Part shown: piece after piece, positions 62,168 through 64,000 of the stretch
How the letters are laid out: the number at the start of each line of letters is the position of its first letter
How positions within the stretch are numbered: position 1 is the stretch's first letter
Assembly (NCBI GenBank): GCA_049177215.1
Contig: CP185379.1
Span: 930,001 to 994,000 of the forward strand
Length of the DNA: 64,000 bases
Direction: 5' to 3'
Source of the DNA: Pollutiaquabacter aromativorans
GTDB lineage: Bacteria; Bacteroidota; Bacteroidia; AKYH767-A; 2013-40CM-41-45
The notes under the pieces: model-generated
Told to the model about the DNA's origin: nothing
The model's input: the letters and a program-made list of their open reading frames with translations, nothing else
The model's database searches: none
Position numbers and translations under genes: made by a program

Positions 62168-64000
62168 TTATCGTTCGATGATCATTTTTTTCACGATACG
62201 CTCGTTGCCGTTGGTGAGTTCTACGAAATAAATTCCTTTCGAGAAGTCGGCAACATCGATCGAGAATTTGTTGTCGCCCTGTTCGACAGCGAGGTTGAGC
62301 TGACGGGCTACTTTGCCGACCATATCCATGACGCGTACGCTCACCACTTCGTTGACACCGGAATTGAAGGTCAGGTTGACCTGGTCTTTTGCCGGGTTCG
62401 GGAAGAGTACGAAATCATTGAAATTGGCCACAGGCTCCAACTGGTCCTCGGCGCTGTCGCCCAGACGGAAGGCCGTACTGCCGACATTCACACGCAGGTT
62501 ATAGCAAACGGTGGTGCTATTAGCGCCATTGTATCCGTAAACCTGGATGTAATAAGTAGCGGCAGTGGTCGTGTTGCGAATGATCTGTTCGCTGGTGGTG
62601 CTGCCGTTCTGCGAGATCGCCAATTGCGTACCCGAACTGTTGTAAAGACGGATATCGAAATCGGCCGGCAGGTTGGTAAGATTAATGCGGATGTAAGTGT
62701 TCGGGCTCGTCGTGGTGAACTTGAAATAATCTTTGTCCGTTGTCGAGCTGATCTGTCCGGTGATATCGGTATTGGTCGAGATCGTTTTAGCCGTGCTGAT
62801 GGTATTGTTGGATTCCCAGATGTCGGTGCAGCCGCTGGTTGCCTGCGTGGTGAACGTAGCGATCGAAGAATAAGAACCACTTACGCCACTGCAGACCGCT
62901 TGAACCTGATACTGGTAGGTCGTATTGGCGGTGAGTCCGGTGAGTGATCGCGAGTTCGTGGTGCTCGTCACGGTAGTCCAGGTGGTGGTACCGTTCACAC
63001 GGTATTGGACATTGTAGCTGGAAGCTCCGCTTACGGCACCCCAGCTAACGGTAGCTGAAGTGGTGGTGACCGACGAAGAAGTCAGGCTGGCTGGCGTGCC
63101 GCAGGTGGTAGCCGTTGCCGTTGTGAAGGTGCTGATGCTCGAATAGGTGCCCGATGTACCGGAGCAAACCGCTTGAATCTGGTACTGATAAGTGGTATTA
63201 GCGGAAAGGCCGGTGAGTGAGCGCGAGTTGGTCGTGCTGGTTACGGTGGTCCAGGTGGTGGTACCGTTTACACGGTATTGAACGTTATAGCTCGAAGCGC
63301 CGCTTACCGCTGCCCAACTTACCGTTGCACTGGTAGTCGTAATGGAAGAGGAAGCAAGTCCGGAAGGCGTGCCGCAGCTACCGCCACCCGAAGGAGGGGT
63401 ACAACCGAGTGAGGTAAGCAGGCTCACACGAGCTCCGCCGGTAGCAAACAAGGCATTCATGCGGGACGATTGGCCGGCGGTGAACATGTTCATACAGGCG
63501 TCGTCCGTGTAGTCCATGTAATTCATGAACATGATACCGGGAGAGGTACTGGTGCAAGCATCGGTAGAAGGATAGGAGGGACAGCCGTATTTCTCGCTGG
63601 CCTGGTTTGGCGTATCGCTGACCTGATCAGAACCTGAACAGCCAGAACCGTCATCACCCCAGATGTGGCGCAGGTTGAGCCAGTGACCAACTTCATGGGT
63701 AGCTGTACGACCCAGGTTGTAAGGCGAAGCAGTGCCAGGGCTGGCTACGCTACCTACGGATGAGTAGAGGAGCACCACACCGTCGGTTGCTGCGGCACTT
63801 CCCGGGAATTGAGCATAGCCAAGAACTCCGCCGCTCAGGTTACACACCCAGATGTTCAGGTAGCTGGAGGAACTCCATGCATCCAAACCACCATTTGCGT
63901 ACCGCTTCACGTTGTCGTTGGTCGAGAAGGAGGTCACCGTTGTCTGGCGGCGCTCAATACCGGTGGTAGCATTGCCGTTCGGGTCGCGCTGTGCCAGGCA
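62168..64000 (-). CDS. M43 (cytophagalysin-type) metalloprotease with Fn3 repeats and T9SS tail; 5' end outside window
   Basis: 611 residues visible. It begins inside the catalytic domain (LAQRDPNGNATTGIERR, a family hallmark). Zinc motif HEVGHWLNLRHIWGDD (HExxHxxxxxH) at ~90, then the Met-turn region IMFMNYMDYTDDACMNMF. Next come two almost identical Fn3 domains of 91 residues (~209-299 and ~300-390), a PPC-like domain (~400-500, DYFKFTTTSPNTYIRINLTN) and a T9SS tail (FVLFPNPAKDQVNL...FSKGIYFVELTNGNERIVKK). A secreted protease. Confidence 0.95.
   Translation of the reverse strand, partial: CLAQRDPNGNATTGIERRQTTVTSFSTNDNVKRYANGGLDAWSSSSYLNIWVCNLSGGVLGYAQFPGSAAATDGVVLLYSSVGSVASPGTASPYNLGRTATHEVGHWLNLRHIWGDDGSGCSGSDQVSDTPNQASEKYGCPSYPSTDACTSTSPGIMFMNYMDYTDDACMNMFTAGQSSRMNALFATGGARVSLLTSLGCTPPSGGGSCGTPSGLASSSITTTSATVSWAAVSGASSYNVQYRVNGTTTWTTVTSTTNSRSLTGLSANTTYQYQIQAVCSGTSGTYSSISTFTTATATTCGTPASLTSSSVTTTSATVSWGAVSGASSYNVQYRVNGTTTWTTVTSTTNSRSLTGLTANTTYQYQVQAVCSGVSGSYSSIATFTTQATSGCTDIWESNNTISTAKTISTNTDITGQISSTTDKDYFKFTTTSPNTYIRINLTNLPADFDIRLYNSSGTQLAISQNGSTTSEQIIRNTTTAATYYIQVYGYNGANSTTVCYNLRVNVGSTAFRLGDSAEDQLEPVANFNDFVLFPNPAKDQVNLTFNSGVNEVVSVRVMDMVGKVARQLNLAVEQGDNKFSIDVADFSKGIYFVELTNGNERIVKKMIIER
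62831..63376. repeat. Tandem 273-bp repeat encoding two Fn3 domains
   Basis: Two in-frame copies (63376-63104 and 63103-62831) with the same start TGCGGCACGCC and long identical amino acid runs (SGASSYNVQYRVNG). Synonymous differences are scattered between the copies, so this is not an assembly duplicate. Confidence 0.85.

Overview
The window is a chromosomal segment of a Bacteroidota bacterium, probably an uncultured or environmental member of the Flavobacteriia/Chitinophagia/Sphingobacteriia side. The evidence is six proteins with C-terminal type IX secretion (T9SS) sorting domains, promoters of the Bacteroidota type (TTG at -33, TAnnTTTG at -7), DUF5686, DUF4199 and YbbR proteins, a type B L31, and the gene run nusB-DUF1573-yajC-ybbR-coaE. 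The core genes are GC-rich; one block (about 4.9-14.3 kb) is clearly AT-rich and accessory.

Layout. 0-4.9 kb: the tail of a T9SS-exported protein, two small envelope proteins, a kelch-repeat T9SS protein with two frameshifts, and an outer-membrane beta-barrel protein, separated by heptanucleotide repeat tracts. 4.9-14.3 kb: an array of five genes, all on the minus strand and each bounded by long imperfect palindromes with YAAC...GTT ends. It looks like an integron-type gene-cassette array without an integrase in view. Cargo: an Abi/DRT-like reverse transcriptase, a two-TM PH-like protein, a secreted TPR protein, an Abi_C-domain protein and a class III cyclase-like protein. Two IS1182-family elements sit at exactly the same position in two of the palindromic sites.

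14.4-31.5 kb: DUF349 protein, L31, a GlmU-family protein, a methylmalonyl-CoA mutase-type large subunit, a DivIC/FtsB-like protein, a polytopic membrane protein, PruA, an acyltransferase, a LytTR response regulator, then a T9SS FG-GAP/ASPIC protein behind a T9SS pentaheme cytochrome. 31.7-44.4 kb: an AddA/RecB-like helicase-nuclease, a VWA-MoxR ATPase pair, IspE, AccA, a lipoprotein, DnaB and an MsbA-type ABC exporter. 44.5-51.6 kb: leucine dehydrogenase-type enzyme followed by a compact plus-strand run nusB, DUF1573 lipoprotein, yajC, ybbR, coaE, metallo-beta-lactamase exonuclease and nnr. 51.6-64 kb: TsaC/YciO, FSA/transaldolase, the SRP RNA gene, a DUF4199-GT2-GT4-DUF5686-YkgJ run, a sortilin/BNR-type T9SS protein, a TonB C-terminal protein, and an M43 metalloprotease cut by the window end.

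The main novelty candidate is the 5.3-14.3 kb block: defence-like genes in cassette-like units whose boundary palindromes serve as a precise target for an IS1182-family element. Separately, seven genes or positions show a one-base shift at a short homopolymer, which suggests either consensus errors or recent decay; I annotated the probable full-length genes.
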